From Bacteroidales bacterium UBA1757 (GTDB lineage Bacteria; Bacteroidota; Bacteroidia; Bacteroidales; UBA1402), in contig DCHH01000117.1 of the NCBI GenBank assembly GCA_002315625.1, positions 27,399 through 36,430 of the forward strand: 9,032 nt of DNA, given 5' to 3'. Within the stretch, counting starts at the first letter, position 1; each line of letters starts with the position of its first letter. This document shows, one piece after another, positions 1-6,473 of this stretch. Made by a program: the position numbers and the translations under genes. The notes beneath the pieces are model-generated. The model saw nothing but the letters and a program-made list of their open reading frames with translations. It did not search any database and had not been told where the DNA came from.

Positions 1-77
1 TTGATTCAGCATCCCTTGTTCATGACGGGATCCCGGGTCAAGCCCGGGATGACGGAGGGTCAAGCCCGGGATGACGG
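1..77. repeat. Dispersed palindromic repeat, copy 1 (left-truncated by the window, with tandem 22-bp duplication)
   Basis: Bases 1-55 match 6421-6475 at 49 of 55 positions, and positions 26-55 are identical to their counterparts. The copy contains a perfect hairpin: ATCCCGGG (30-37), loop TCAAG (38-42), CCCGGGAT (43-50). Only the right half of the second hairpin lies in the window (TTCAGCAT, 5-12, with one change from TTCAGGAT in copy 2). The 21-base segment at 35-55 is repeated exactly at 57-77, giving a tandem period of 22. The second unit overlaps the end of the yhhQ-family gene and supplies its stop codon. The palindromic GTCATCCCGGG-type sequence resembles short non-coding repeats I know to be scattered through many bacterial genomes. 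A role as a transcript-end hairpin is possible but inferred. Confidence 0.85.
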
Positions 78-701
78 TTGCAGTGACTCGTACGCTTTGA
101 GCTTTTTGACGCAGAGGATGGTGAGGGGAAGGAGGATAATTTCGTAGCCGACCTTTACCGTTACCTCGCTCAAAATGGTTGTCGTGATGATTCGAGACCC
201 CATGGCCCAATAGACTATCGGGACGAAAATCAGCGAGTCGAGAGTCTCTCCCGCTATGGATGAGACTATGGCGCGAAGACCGAAGCGCTTTTCCTTGTCG
301 CGCTGCTTCATCCTGCTTTGAACCAGAGCATTAGTTAGCGAGCCTGCCAGAAATGCCAGTAGAGAGGCAATGGTTGCACGGCAACTGGTACGGAAAAGCA
401 TACGGTATGCGTCATCGCCTTCCCATTGGGGAATGCCTGGAATCAAAATAACAAGTTGCGTTATTAAGATGAATAACAGGTTCATTACGAAACCGGTCCA
501 AATCACCATACGCATTTTCCTGAAGCCGTAAACCTCTGTCATACAGTCGTTAAGAATGTATGAAACGGGGAAGATGATATCGGCTGCACTGACTGTGAAC
601 ACGCCGCTGACACCTATCAGTTTGGCGGCAAAGACATTGGAGGAGATGAGGCAGACATTGAAGAGGACCGCCATCAACACAAATACTGTGGAATGTTTCA
701 T
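60..701 (-). CDS. yhhQ: Queuosine precursor transporter, YhhQ/VUT family
   Basis: The 213-residue protein is a polytopic inner-membrane protein of the vitamin-uptake-like (VUT, YhhQ) family, whose E. coli member imports queuosine precursors (preQ0/preQ1) used to modify tRNA position 34. Hydrophobic segments lie at about residues 5-25, 33-51, 66-90, 108-127, 147-165 and 172-198. Family hallmarks are the AADIIFPVSYILND stretch followed by TEVYG (39-59) and SSIAGETLDSLIFVP (147-161). The ATG at 701 follows an A-rich leader with no Shine-Dalgarno, normal for Bacteroidetes. The gene is divergent from ilvE and shares a symmetrical promoter region with it. The last residues, PSSRA plus the TGA stop, are encoded by the dispersed repeat at 57-77. 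From memory, relatives usually carry a longer tail with a YD...NPF-like motif, so the C-terminus was probably shortened. The transport core appears intact. Confidence 0.88.
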   Translation of the reverse strand: MKHSTVFVLMAVLFNVCLISSNVFAAKLIGVSGVFTVSAADIIFPVSYILNDCMTEVYGFRKMRMVIWTGFVMNLLFILITQLVILIPGIPQWEGDDAYRMLFRTSCRATIASLLAFLAGSLTNALVQSRMKQRDKEKRFGLRAIVSSIAGETLDSLIFVPIVYWAMGSRIITTTILSEVTVKVGYEIILLPLTILCVKKLKAYESLQPSSRA

Positions 702-749
702 GATTCTTGTTTTTTAAGAGGTTGCAAGCACTCTGTTTTCTCAAACGGC

Positions 750-780
750 TGCAAAGGTATTAATTTTTTGTACCTTTGCA
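750..780. promoter_or_regulatory. Symmetrical divergent promoter region between yhhQ and ilvE
   Basis: A perfect 10-bp inverted repeat is present: TGCAAAGGTA (750-759), an 11-bp T-rich spacer (760-770) and TACCTTTGCA (771-780). Each arm, read outward, contains TACCTTTG, an exact match to the Bacteroidetes -7 consensus TAnnTTTG: 771-778 for ilvE (rightward) and 759-752 for yhhQ (leftward). Predicted transcription starts would be near 782 and 748, giving leaders of roughly 28 and 47 nt. No TTTG -33 box is visible at the usual spacing on either side. The two polymerase footprints would overlap, so the promoters may compete. That last point is inference. Confidence 0.65.
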
Positions 781-809
781 GCCAGAATCAACTTTTAACT
801 GCATATAAT

Positions 810-1832
810 ATGGAATCAATCAACTGGTCGGATTTGTCGTTCTCATATATGAAGACCGACTACAATGTGAGGTGTTACTATCGTGACGGAAAGTGGGGTG
901 AACTGGAGGTTTCATCATCTGAATACGTGCCAATTCACATGGCTGCAACCTGCCTGCACTATGGTCAGGAGGCATTTGAAGGGTTGAAAGCATTCCGTGG
1001 CGTTGATGGCAAGGTGCGCATATTCCGTCTGGACGAGAATGCAAAGCGCATGCAGTCGTCTGCCAATTGTGTCCTGATGGCTCCGGTTCCCGAGGAACTC
1101 TTCAAGCAGGCCGTATTGAAGGTTGTAAAACTTAACGAGCGCTTTATTCCGCCGTATGGTACAGGAGCTTCGCTCTACATTCGTCCGTTGCTGGTCGGAA
1201 CCGGTGCCCGTGTAGGTGTTAACCCTGCTGACGAGTATATGTTCCTTATATTTGTGACACCTGTAGGCCCGTATTTCAAGGCTGGTTTCAAGCCGACCAA
1301 TGTGGCCATTATGCGTGGTTTCGACCGTGCTGCACCACTCGGAACAGGTCATGTGAAAGTAGGTGGCAACTATGCTGCAAGCCTCAGGTCTGGTGCTTTG
1401 GCCCATGAAAACAACTACTCTGCCGTATTGTATCTCGATGCAAAAGAAAAGAAATATCTTGACGAATGCGGACCGGCCAACTTCTTCCTCATCAAGGGTA
1501 ACAAATATGTCACCCCGGCTTCCGGTTCAATCCTTCCTTCAATCACCAACAAGAGCATTATGCAGATTGCTGAAAGTCTGGGACTTGAAGTTGAGCGCCG
1601 CCGTATTGCCGTGGAGGAATTGGCTAATTTTGACGAGGCTGGCGAATGCGGAACTGCAGCCGTCATCAGTCCTGTGGGCCGCATTGACGACTTTGACAAC
1701 CCCGGTGTGAGCTATGTCTTCTCACACGACGGCCAGCCCGGCAAGGTCTGCGAAAAACTGTACAAGACCCTCCGCGGTATTCAGTACGGAGAAATTGAGG
1801 ATAAGTTCGGCTGGAATACCATCCTGGACTAA
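810..1832 (+). CDS. ilvE: Branched-chain amino acid aminotransferase
   Basis: This 340-residue fold-type IV PLP enzyme transfers the amino group between glutamate and the 2-oxo acids of leucine, isoleucine and valine, the last step of their synthesis and first of their breakdown, in the cytosol. It is of the longer, eukaryote-like BCAT type. Visible landmarks (numbered from the ATG at 810) are HYGQEAFEGLKAFRG (50-64), SLYIRPLLVGTG (121-132), the PLP lysine K183 in GHVKVGGNYAASL, and LDECGPANFFLI (217-228), whose E219 matches the conserved glutamate near the PLP ring. The frame is open upstream to an ATG at 693, but that extension would cross the promoter and has no family resemblance, so the start at 810 is preferred. 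trmB follows after 43 bp on the same strand. Confidence 0.95.
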   Translation: MESINWSDLSFSYMKTDYNVRCYYRDGKWGELEVSSSEYVPIHMAATCLHYGQEAFEGLKAFRGVDGKVRIFRLDENAKRMQSSANCVLMAPVPEELFKQAVLKVVKLNERFIPPYGTGASLYIRPLLVGTGARVGVNPADEYMFLIFVTPVGPYFKAGFKPTNVAIMRGFDRAAPLGTGHVKVGGNYAASLRSGALAHENNYSAVLYLDAKEKKYLDECGPANFFLIKGNKYVTPASGSILPSITNKSIMQIAESLGLEVERRRIAVEELANFDEAGECGTAAVISPVGRIDDFDNPGVSYVFSHDGQPGKVCEKLYKTLRGIQYGEIEDKFGWNTILD

Positions 1833-1875
1833 TTTGTAGTTCTTATAGTTAAGGAGTACTTTCCTAAGCAACTGT

Positions 1876-2664
1876 ATGGGAAAGAACAAGCTTAAGAAAT
1901 TTGCCGATATGAAGGACTGGGCGCACGTCTATGAGTACGCCCAGTCGCTTTATGCCCTTCAGGACTGTGAACTGAAGGGGCATTGGAATGAAAGAGTTTT
2001 CGGTAACGCCAATCCTATAGTTCTGGAACTGGGATGTGGCAAAGGTGAATATACTGTCGGCCTTGCGGAATTGTTTCCGGACAGGAACTTCATCGGCATT
2101 GACATAAAGGGCGCCCGTATGTGGACCGGTGCCCGTCAGGCAGATGAAAAAGGGATTCGCAATGCAGTGTTTCTCCGCACACACATTGAATTCCTCAGTC
2201 ATTTCTTTGCTGAAAACGAGGTCTCGGAAATATGGCTGACATTTCCTGACCCGCAGATGAAGAAAACCCGTAAAAGGCTGACTTCTACAAGGTTTATGGA
2301 AGATTATGCCTCTTTTCTTCAGCCGGGTGGAGAGATCCACCTTAAGACCGACAGCAATTTCATGTTCCGATACACCGAGGCAATGGTAGAGACCAATATT
2401 CTGCCGGTCGCCTACCGGACTGACGATTTATATCGCGACGGTTTGCAAGGTGTCCCCAATCTCCAGACATTTTACGAAAAGCAATGGCTGCAAAGGGGAT
2501 TGAGTATCAAATATATACGTTTTTCTTTACCTGACATCAAGCCGGCGTGGGTAGAGCCCGATGTGGAAATCGAACCGGATGAATACCGGAGTTTCGGGCG
2601 GAGTGCGCGCTGGATCGAGGATGATGTGTGTGTAACCCGAGAAGGACAAATGACAGAAAGTTAA
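1876..2664 (+). CDS. trmB: tRNA (guanine-N7-)-methyltransferase
   Basis: TrmB uses S-adenosylmethionine to form m7G at position 46 of the tRNA variable loop. The 262-residue protein has a Rossmann methyltransferase fold: SAM-binding motif VLELGCGKGEY (49-59), NFIGIDIKGARMWTGA (71-86) for the SAM ribose contact and following helix, then WLTFPDPQMKKTRKRL (120-135), the family signature of the active site, and LQPGGEIHLKTDS (148-160). The N-terminal lysine-rich start (MGKNKLKKFADM) is typical of Bacteroidetes members. The C-terminal ~40 residues (DVEIEPDEYRSF region) extend beyond the shorter E. coli form, which I believe is normal in this phylum. mrp starts 7 bp after the stop, suggesting co-transcription. 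A purine run, AAGGAG, at 1851-1856 is too far from the ATG to be an ordinary ribosome-binding site. Confidence 0.95.
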   Translation: MGKNKLKKFADMKDWAHVYEYAQSLYALQDCELKGHWNERVFGNANPIVLELGCGKGEYTVGLAELFPDRNFIGIDIKGARMWTGARQADEKGIRNAVFLRTHIEFLSHFFAENEVSEIWLTFPDPQMKKTRKRLTSTRFMEDYASFLQPGGEIHLKTDSNFMFRYTEAMVETNILPVAYRTDDLYRDGLQGVPNLQTFYEKQWLQRGLSIKYIRFSLPDIKPAWVEPDVEIEPDEYRSFGRSARWIEDDVCVTREGQMTES

Positions 2665-2671
2665 TACTGTT

Positions 2672-3760
2672 ATGACATTATACCCAAAACTTATATTGGA
2701 TGCGCTGTCAAACGTGCGCTATCCAGGTACAGGAAAGAACCTTGTTGAGTCCGGAATGGTTGAGGACAACATAAGGATTGACGGTAACAAAGTCTCTTTC
2801 TCGCTTGTTTTTGAAAAGGACAAGGATCCGTTCATAAAATCCGTTGTGAAGGCGGCAGAAACCGCAATCCTTACATATATCAGTGAGGATGTGGATATTA
2901 AAGGTAATATCAGCGTAAAGTACCGGAAAATACTCGAGACGAAGGTGAAGTCAGAGCAGACGGGAGCACCTCTTCAAGGGGTAAAGAATATTATCGCAGT
3001 AAGCAGTGGAAAAGGGGGAGTGGGAAAGAGCACAATAGCCTCAAACCTCGCTGTGGCGCTTGCCGCACAAGGCTACAAAGTCGGTCTGCTGGATGCCGAT
3101 ATATTCGGCCCATCAATTCCCAAGATGTTTCACATCGAAGATGCCCGACCCGTGATGGTCAGTGTAGGCGGAAAGGAATTGATTGAACCGATTGAACAAT
3201 ATGGTGTTAAAATACTTTCTATTGGTTTCTTTGTCGAGTCCGCACAGGCAATTCTCTGGCGTGGCGGAATGGCCTCGAATGCACTTAAACAGCTCATTGA
3301 GGAAGCAAACTGGGGCGAACTGGACTATTTCCTGATTGATTTGCCACCGGGAACCAGTGATATACATCTTACTCTTATCCAGACAGTTATGGTGACTGGT
3401 GCCATTGTTGTCACCACACCTCAGCAAGTAGCACTCGCTGATGCGCGAAAAGGTATTTCGATGTTCCAGAATGAAAAGGTGGATGTCCCGATAATCGGTC
3501 TTGTGGAGAATATGTCCTGGTTTACCCCTGCCGAGCTGCCGGATAACAGGTACTATATTTTCGGCCATGACGGAGCACGCCAGTTGGCAAAGCAAACCGG
3601 CACGCGACTGATTGGCCAGATTCCGATAGTACAGAGTATTTGCGAGGCCGGTGACGAAGGAACTCCCGCTGCTTTGCGGGCTGATTCACTGCTCGGCCAG
3701 GCATTCAGTGAATTGGCTACGGCAGTGGTTGAAGTCTTAGATGAAATCAACGCGGAATAG
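2672..3760 (+). CDS. apbC: Mrp/NBP35-family Fe-S cluster carrier ATPase
   Basis: This 362-residue P-loop ATPase of the Mrp/ApbC/Nbp35 group is expected to bind and deliver Fe-S clusters in the cytosol. Residues about 5-85 resemble the small MIP18/DUF59-type domain often fused to Mrp. The ATPase domain follows: deviant Walker A GKGGVGKST (113-121) with signature lysine K114, DADIFGPSIP (141-150), WRGGMASNALKQL (196-208) and Walker B LIDLPPGTSD (221-230). In most Mrp proteins ENMS is followed by a CxxC pair that bridges the cluster across the dimer. Here the segment reads ENMSWFTPAELP (279-290) with no cysteine. I recall this substitution as usual in Bacteroidetes, so it is probably lineage-specific and not damage. 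The gene lies 7 bp after trmB, probably in one transcript, and ends facing the GH43 gene. Confidence 0.93.
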   Translation: MTLYPKLILDALSNVRYPGTGKNLVESGMVEDNIRIDGNKVSFSLVFEKDKDPFIKSVVKAAETAILTYISEDVDIKGNISVKYRKILETKVKSEQTGAPLQGVKNIIAVSSGKGGVGKSTIASNLAVALAAQGYKVGLLDADIFGPSIPKMFHIEDARPVMVSVGGKELIEPIEQYGVKILSIGFFVESAQAILWRGGMASNALKQLIEEANWGELDYFLIDLPPGTSDIHLTLIQTVMVTGAIVVTTPQQVALADARKGISMFQNEKVDVPIIGLVENMSWFTPAELPDNRYYIFGHDGARQLAKQTGTRLIGQIPIVQSICEAGDEGTPAALRADSLLGQAFSELATAVVEVLDEINAE

Positions 3761-3782
3761 TGCCACGGCGTGAAACCGTCAC
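3760..3782. terminator. Weak hairpin between convergent mrp and GH43 genes, possible bidirectional terminator
   Basis: The 34-bp gap between the two stop codons contains GTG-CC-ACGG (3760-3768), a 7-nt loop and CCGT-CAC (3776-3782), pairing as a 4-bp plus 3-bp stem with a 2-nt bulge. No T-run follows on either strand, so intrinsic termination is uncertain. The call rests mainly on position between convergent genes. Confidence 0.25.
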
Positions 3783-3794
3783 ACCAACAAGCTA

Positions 3795-5390
3795 TTAAAG
3801 ATAGAAGCGGAAGTCGGACAGGGTGCAGATTGACTGGTCTTGCTTTTCTGACTTGAAGATAAAGAAGAGGGAGTGTTTGCCCTGGAGTTTCTTCATCCCT
3901 TTGCAGTCGGTTGAGAATGTGGCCAGTTCTTGAGCATTGGTGGCGCTGATTGCAATACTGCCTATTTGTTTTCCGCCTTTAGCCTTTGTCGGGCCGTCTA
4001 TCCAAACCTCAATTGTACCGTCAATGCCCTGAGGAATCAGATTTATCCCCAAACTGACCTTCTCAGATTTGGCTGTATGGTCGAAGTTGAAATATTTGTA
4101 GCCTACAACGGAACCTGACGTGTTGTTCACCACTGGGCAGAATGGCTGCTTGTAATTGTATGGACCCTGGTAACTGTTGGCATCGAAGCGGGTCGGCTGA
4201 ACGTATGAACCGGTAAAAATAAAGTTGGGGTACTTTTCGGTGATGCCATTAGGGTTGGTCAGATAGCATGCTATTCCGGCCGGTGTCTTGTCAAGCGGGT
4301 TGAGTCCTGAGGTCTTGAATCCTTGCGATGTGTATTCGGCTTCGGTGATTGTCACTTTGCCGCCTTTTCCTTTTTCAACTTTGACCTCAATGGGGTCAAC
4401 CATTGCCTGGCGTGAGAACTGGTCTGTGCCGGTCTGGCGGTGGTAGAAGACCCACCATTGTCCGTTGATGAAAGCTATGCTGCCGTGGGTGTTTCCGTGA
4501 GGATTTGCTGTCGGAATGGTCTTGCCGTTTTCGTCAGTATCACGGGCTCGGGCATCAATCAGCGTGCCGCCGTAGGTGAACGGGCCGAGCGGATTGTCAC
4601 TGTAGGCGTATGCAAGTGTGTAGTTACTTGCCGGCAGTCCGAATTCACCGGGAGCGGTGGTGCGGGAATAGATGAAGACGTACTTGTCTTCGATTTTGCG
4701 GATTGACGAGGCTTCAAAGAAGCGGAAGATTCCGGGCTGGTCGCAGCTGGAAATCATATCTTTAACGATTTCGGTTCCGGGTTTGACTGAGGCCATGGTC
4801 TCGGGGTCAAGTTCTGCTCCGTTTGAGGTGCGGAATCCCCAGTAGCCATATACCTTGCCGTCGTCATCGACGAATACTGCCGGGTCGAAGCCCAGTATGC
4901 CGTCTGTCAGGCTGGGATTTTCCTTGTTCCAGTTGCATACGGTGAAGGGGCCGTCGGGACGGTCGCTCACTGCTATCATTGAGCTTCGCCTACTCTGATT
5001 GTTTGGGTAGAGGTAGTACCATGTCTTGCCTTTGGCATCCTTTTTTACGGCAATGTCTGGGGCATAAAGGATGTCGCCCTCGCCGTTTTCGTTGAGCAGT
5101 TTCCCGTCAGCTGAGGTTTTGGAGGTGAAGATGATTCCGTCGTAGCGCCAGGCACTCAAGTCCTCAACCGGGGCGGACCATACTACCTGGTCGCGGCCGC
5201 AGTATGCGGTCAGAAGGTTGTCGTGGGAGCCATAGACATACACGCGGTATTTTCCCGCGCAGTCCGGGTCTTCAAACACGTAGGGTTCGCCGTCGGGGAT
5301 GTACTCCCAAAGGGGCATGTAGGGGTTCTGGGCAACTAATAGGCCGCAACCTATGGCCATCATGGCCAGAGTGGATTTGATTTTTTTCAT
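3795..5390 (-). CDS. Secreted GH43-type glycoside hydrolase with C-terminal CBM6-like module
   Basis: The protein is expected to hydrolyse arabinose- or xylose-containing glycans outside the cytoplasm. From the ATG at 5390 it has 531 residues. An upstream in-frame TTG at 5405 would add five residues but lies next to the preceding stop, and the ATG gives a classic signal peptide (MKKIKSTLAMMAIGCGLLVA, then Q). An AIGC sequence inside it could be a poor lipobox, but signal peptidase I cleavage seems likelier. The five-bladed-propeller GH43 features are PDGEPYVF with YVYGSHD (about 32-57), LYAPDIAV (108-115), GFDPAVFVDDDGKVYGYWG (167-185; D169 probably the pKa-modulating Asp), FFEASSIRKI (224-233; E226 the likely general acid) and HGSIAFINGQWWVFYH (302-317). 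Residues about 425-531 resemble a CBM6-like beta-sandwich (GYKYFNFD, GTIEVWIDGP, GKHSLFFIFK). Substrate and subfamily cannot be assigned. It begins 15 bp after trmH with no SusC/SusD genes nearby. Confidence 0.87.
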   Translation of the reverse strand: MKKIKSTLAMMAIGCGLLVAQNPYMPLWEYIPDGEPYVFEDPDCAGKYRVYVYGSHDNLLTAYCGRDQVVWSAPVEDLSAWRYDGIIFTSKTSADGKLLNENGEGDILYAPDIAVKKDAKGKTWYYLYPNNQSRRSSMIAVSDRPDGPFTVCNWNKENPSLTDGILGFDPAVFVDDDGKVYGYWGFRTSNGAELDPETMASVKPGTEIVKDMISSCDQPGIFRFFEASSIRKIEDKYVFIYSRTTAPGEFGLPASNYTLAYAYSDNPLGPFTYGGTLIDARARDTDENGKTIPTANPHGNTHGSIAFINGQWWVFYHRQTGTDQFSRQAMVDPIEVKVEKGKGGKVTITEAEYTSQGFKTSGLNPLDKTPAGIACYLTNPNGITEKYPNFIFTGSYVQPTRFDANSYQGPYNYKQPFCPVVNNTSGSVVGYKYFNFDHTAKSEKVSLGINLIPQGIDGTIEVWIDGPTKAKGGKQIGSIAISATNAQELATFSTDCKGMKKLQGKHSLFFIFKSEKQDQSICTLSDFRFYL

Positions 5391-5405
5391 AATATGTGAT
5401 TTCAA

Positions 5406-5942
5406 TTATTGGGAACAGAGTAGTTGTTGGGCGAAGACCCACTGGACTATGCCGGAGGCTACGCTGACGTTAAGGGAGTGCTTTGTCCCGTATTGCGGGA
5501 TTTCGACGCAATGGTCACACGCATCAACCACCTCCTGTCGCACCCCTTTCACTTCGTGACCGAGAACGATGGCATACTTCTTTGACGGGTCAAGACGGAG
5601 GTCGCCGAGAGATATGCTTCCCTCTGCGAGTTCCACGGCATACACCGTATAACCAGCTGCTTTCAAATCGTTTACAGCCTTCAGCGAGTCGGCCTCGTAT
5701 GACCAGTCAACCGTGTTTTCCGCTCCAAGAGCCGTCTTGTGGATTTCGGCATTGGGCGGACAGCAGCAGATACCTGTCAGCACGACCTTTTCGATGCGGA
5801 AGGCATCGGCAGTCCGAAATACTGAGCCTATGTTGTGCTGGCTTCGTACATTGTCAAGTACGACGACCAGGGGGATTTTGGCCGAGGCATGGAACTCCTC
5901 CTCGGTCAGCCGGTTCATTTCCAGAACGGTCAGCTTGCGCAT
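5406..5942 (-). CDS. TrmH/SpoU-family RNA 2'-O-methyltransferase
   Basis: The 178-residue protein is a compact SPOUT (alpha/beta trefoil-knot) methyltransferase that uses S-adenosylmethionine to methylate a ribose 2'-OH in tRNA or rRNA. All three SpoU motifs are present: motif 1, LDNVRSQHNIGSVFRTADAF (29-48), with the conserved N37 and catalytic-type R43; motif 2, AIVLGHEVKGV (124-134); motif 3, IPQYGTKHSLNVSVASGIV (148-166), which builds the knot and the cofactor pocket. It has no separate N-terminal RNA-binding domain as in TrmH or RlmB, so the target nucleotide cannot be named; tRNA Gm18 or a similar site is plausible. An unusual CCC run (59-61, GICCCPPN) sits after the second strand. The gene starts 8 bp after the thioredoxin stop and is followed 15 bp later by the GH43 gene, consistent with one leftward transcript. 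Confidence 0.9.
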   Translation of the reverse strand: MRKLTVLEMNRLTEEEFHASAKIPLVVVLDNVRSQHNIGSVFRTADAFRIEKVVLTGICCCPPNAEIHKTALGAENTVDWSYEADSLKAVNDLKAAGYTVYAVELAEGSISLGDLRLDPSKKYAIVLGHEVKGVRQEVVDACDHCVEIPQYGTKHSLNVSVASGIVQWVFAQQLLCSQ

Positions 5943-5950
5943 ATTGGAGG

Positions 5951-6379
5951 CTATTTCAGAAGAAACTCCTTGACCACTTTCTCTACATCCTCACGGGGCA
6001 ACAGGCCGACGGTCTTGGTGGGATTGCCATTCATTGGTATATAAATAAGGAGTGGGATGCTCTGTGCACCGAAAAACGCGGCGAGCTCCCTGTCTTCATC
6101 CACGTTGATTTTATAGACGTACAATTTGCCGGCATAGTCCTTGGCGATGCCCTCCAGAGTGGGGGTGAGCATACGGCACGGACCGCACCAGTCGGCGTAG
6201 AAGTCTATGATGCATGGTTTGTCACCTTTGTATTTCCATGCTGTGGCCTGGTCGATGTCGATGACTTTGCTGATGAAAGCCTGCTTGTCGAGATGGACGA
6301 TGGAACTTTTTTCTTCAGCCTTGCAAGAAACGCTTGTCATTGTGACTGCTGCGAGCAGTAAGAGTAGTAACTTTTTCAT
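5951..6379 (-). CDS. Thioredoxin-fold lipoprotein (envelope thiol-disulfide oxidoreductase)
   Basis: The 142-residue protein starts with a signal peptide ending in TSVSC (15-19), read as a Bacteroidetes-type lipobox with C19 lipidated, so it should be anchored in the envelope. The mature part is a single thioredoxin domain: IIDFYADWCGPCRMLTP (57-73) with active-site cysteines C65 and C68 in the classic WCGPC, VDEDRELAAFFGAQSIP (93-109) with the conserved cis-proline P109, and a C-terminal helix. WCGPC is the reducing-type thioredoxin active site. Its partners may be secreted proteins with disulfides, but none is identifiable here. The residues after C19 (KAEEK) are acidic-rich and could be relevant to surface export of lipoproteins in this phylum, which is speculative. 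It lies 46 bp downstream of the P-protein-like gene, with the dispersed repeat in between. Confidence 0.92.
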   Translation of the reverse strand: MKKLLLLLLAAVTMTSVSCKAEEKSSIVHLDKQAFISKVIDIDQATAWKYKGDKPCIIDFYADWCGPCRMLTPTLEGIAKDYAGKLYVYKINVDEDRELAAFFGAQSIPLLIYIPMNGNPTKTVGLLPREDVEKVVKEFLLK

Positions 6380-6408
6380 TATGTGGAGATTGTTGTTTGA
6401 AATTTTCT

Positions 6409-6473
6409 GTCATCCTGAACTTGATTCAGGATCTCTTGTTCTCAGCGGGATCCCGGGTCAAGCCCGGGATGAC
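6409..6473. repeat. Dispersed palindromic repeat, copy 2 (complete, two-hairpin element)
   Basis: The 65-bp element is bounded by inverted GTCATCC (6409-6415) and GGATGAC (6467-6473). It contains two perfect 8-bp hairpins with 5-nt loops: ATCCTGAA-CTTGA-TTCAGGAT (6412-6432) and ATCCCGGG-TCAAG-CCCGGGAT (6450-6470), separated by 17 nt. The two loops are reverse complements. The element overlaps the end of the P-protein-like gene, encoding its last residues from VIPGLTRDP onward and its TGA stop at 6426-6428. On the leftward strand it carries TGA in all three frames. It closely matches copy 1 at the left edge of the window. This resembles short palindromic dispersed repeats (REP/BIME-like in the general sense). 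No transposase is nearby. Confidence 0.88.

Noticed and set aside
1..77. The palindromic repeat considered as a CRISPR-like or transposon end sequence.
   Set aside because: There are no regularly spaced units with unique spacers, no cas genes and no transposase; only one 22-bp duplication and a second copy 6.4 kb away.
693..809. Upstream extension of ilvE to the ATG at 693.
   Set aside because: The extension overlaps the start of yhhQ and runs through the predicted promoter, and ends exactly where the conserved BCAT N-terminus begins.
915..1406. A 163-codon frame on the - strand.
   Set aside because: Antisense to ilvE, whose catalytic motifs are in the + frame; no family resemblance.
1833..1864. 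Possible promoter for trmB (TTTG at 1833, TACTTTCC at 1857).
   Set aside because: The -7 match is only 4 of 6 consensus positions and transcription would start almost at the ATG; read-through from ilvE is as likely.
5483..6361. A long open frame (292 codons) on the + strand.
   Set aside because: It lies antisense to trmH and the thioredoxin gene, both of which show complete family motifs. Its translation has no recognisable domain and is rich in Arg, Ser, Cys and Pro as expected of a shadow frame.
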